Of a DNA stretch of 27,862 nucleotides, positions 27,596 through 27,862 are shown in pieces. The translations under genes and the position numbers were made by a program. Source of the DNA: Zancudomyces culisetae. Taxonomy: Eukaryota > Kickxellomycota > Harpellomycetes > Harpellales > Legeriomycetaceae. Position 1 is the stretch's first letter. Each line of letters opens with the position of its first letter. Where the stretch lies: positions 1 through 27,862 of the forward strand of contig LSSK01000757.1 in NCBI GenBank assembly GCA_001969505.1, read 5' to 3'. Below the pieces are notes generated by a model, which saw nothing but the letters and a program-made list of their open reading frames with translations, searched no databases and was not told the DNA's origin.

Positions 27596-27862
27596 TTCTG
27601 GGAGACTACTGGAAAAAAGTCAAATAGACGCGCACAGAAACCTCAATAACATTGGTTCTTATATATATACGTATATGAGATATTCAAAATCACAAAACAC
27701 ATTCATCCAAACCATTCTGGTAAATAAATTTTGGGAACCAAACAGGAGCAAGCTGAAATGTCCCAATTCCCACGATTGTTTATCCGCTGGTTGCTACATT
27801 TACCAATCTATCATTTGTTCAGTTTTCCGGGCGAAATGGTAGCTGACATTAATATGATTCTA

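Larger units (their letters stand above)
26419..27862. other. 1.44-kb noncoding right end, presumed divergent promoter region
   Basis: RasGEF promoter on the left. On the right is a strongly pyrimidine-biased tract (about 27380-27485) with a telobox, AACCCTAA, at 27448-27455, and a second telobox in the other orientation at 27119-27125. A 14-bp inverted repeat with a 25-nt loop lies at 27543-27595. The last bases hold ATGGTAGCTGAC (27836), which opens a frame to the edge but is too short to judge. The 86-codon frame at 27582-27842 starts inside the inverted repeat and is probably chance. Confidence 0.5.

Noticed and set aside
27582-27842. 86-codon plus-strand frame at the right end
   Set aside because: Its start lies within the inverted repeat, its composition is unremarkable and no family is recognised. 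The GTG-like start also weakens it.

Overview
The window is nuclear DNA from a budding yeast-like ascomycete (probably Saccharomycotina). It is AT-rich and gene-dense on both strands. Its single-copy genes are close relatives of yeast proteins: TAF12, DBP8, RAM2, PRE4 and RLI1. Six of the eleven complete genes I call carry GT-AG introns, eleven introns in all, and most of these introns have branch-like CTAAT/CTAAC/CTGAT sequences. The 5' splice sites vary (GTAAGT, GTATTT, GTAAAC, GTTAGT, GTAATA, GTAAGA), which is unlike the rigid, intron-poor pattern of Saccharomyces. CTG codons fall at conserved leucines of RLI1 and the RasGEF, so CUG appears to be read as leucine and the CUG-Ser and CUG-Ala yeasts are unlikely. 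An early-branching CUG-Leu lineage fits best. I cannot name the genus.

Layout, left to right. An unidentified minus-strand gene runs off the left edge (1-127). TAF12 follows on the minus strand (426-1745), then 1.5 kb of noncoding DNA. A plus-strand DUF676-type lipase/esterase (3302-4909) ends 42 bp from the stop codon of the convergent DBP8 (4952-6840, one intron). DBP8 and RAM2 (7326-8873, plus, four introns) diverge from a shared 485-bp promoter. RAM2 converges on PRE4 (9066-10040, minus, one intron). Next come a 1.2-kb gap, a small two-helix membrane protein with a poly-Gln tail (11246-11548, minus), and RLI1 (11811-13616, minus).

The centre and right are more metabolic, and every gene is on the minus strand. 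They are a 1-aminocyclopropane-1-carboxylate-synthase-like aminotransferase (14689-16162, one intron), an MFS transporter of the anion:cation symporter (Dal5/Tna1) type (16828-18273), a 2.5-kb noncoding stretch, and a peroxisomal 4-coumarate:CoA-ligase-like acyl-CoA synthetase (20732-22775, two introns). A Cdc25-type Ras exchange factor follows (23822-26418, two introns). The last 1.4 kb is noncoding and ends in a pyrimidine-rich, telobox-containing region that looks like the promoter of a gene beyond the right edge.

The genes serve core functions: transcription (TAF12), 40S biogenesis (DBP8), ribosome recycling (RLI1), protein degradation (PRE4), prenylation of Ras-type proteins (RAM2), and Ras activation (RasGEF). 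No tRNA, rRNA, complete transposon or CRISPR array was recognised. The main oddities are a Pro/Ser-rich insertion of about 96 residues inside the RasGEF catalytic domain, repeated 9-10-nt G or C homopolymers in noncoding DNA, A/T elements resembling RRPE upstream of the two ribosome-biogenesis genes, altered motif V residues in DBP8, and a same-strand aminotransferase/transporter/CoA-ligase group.
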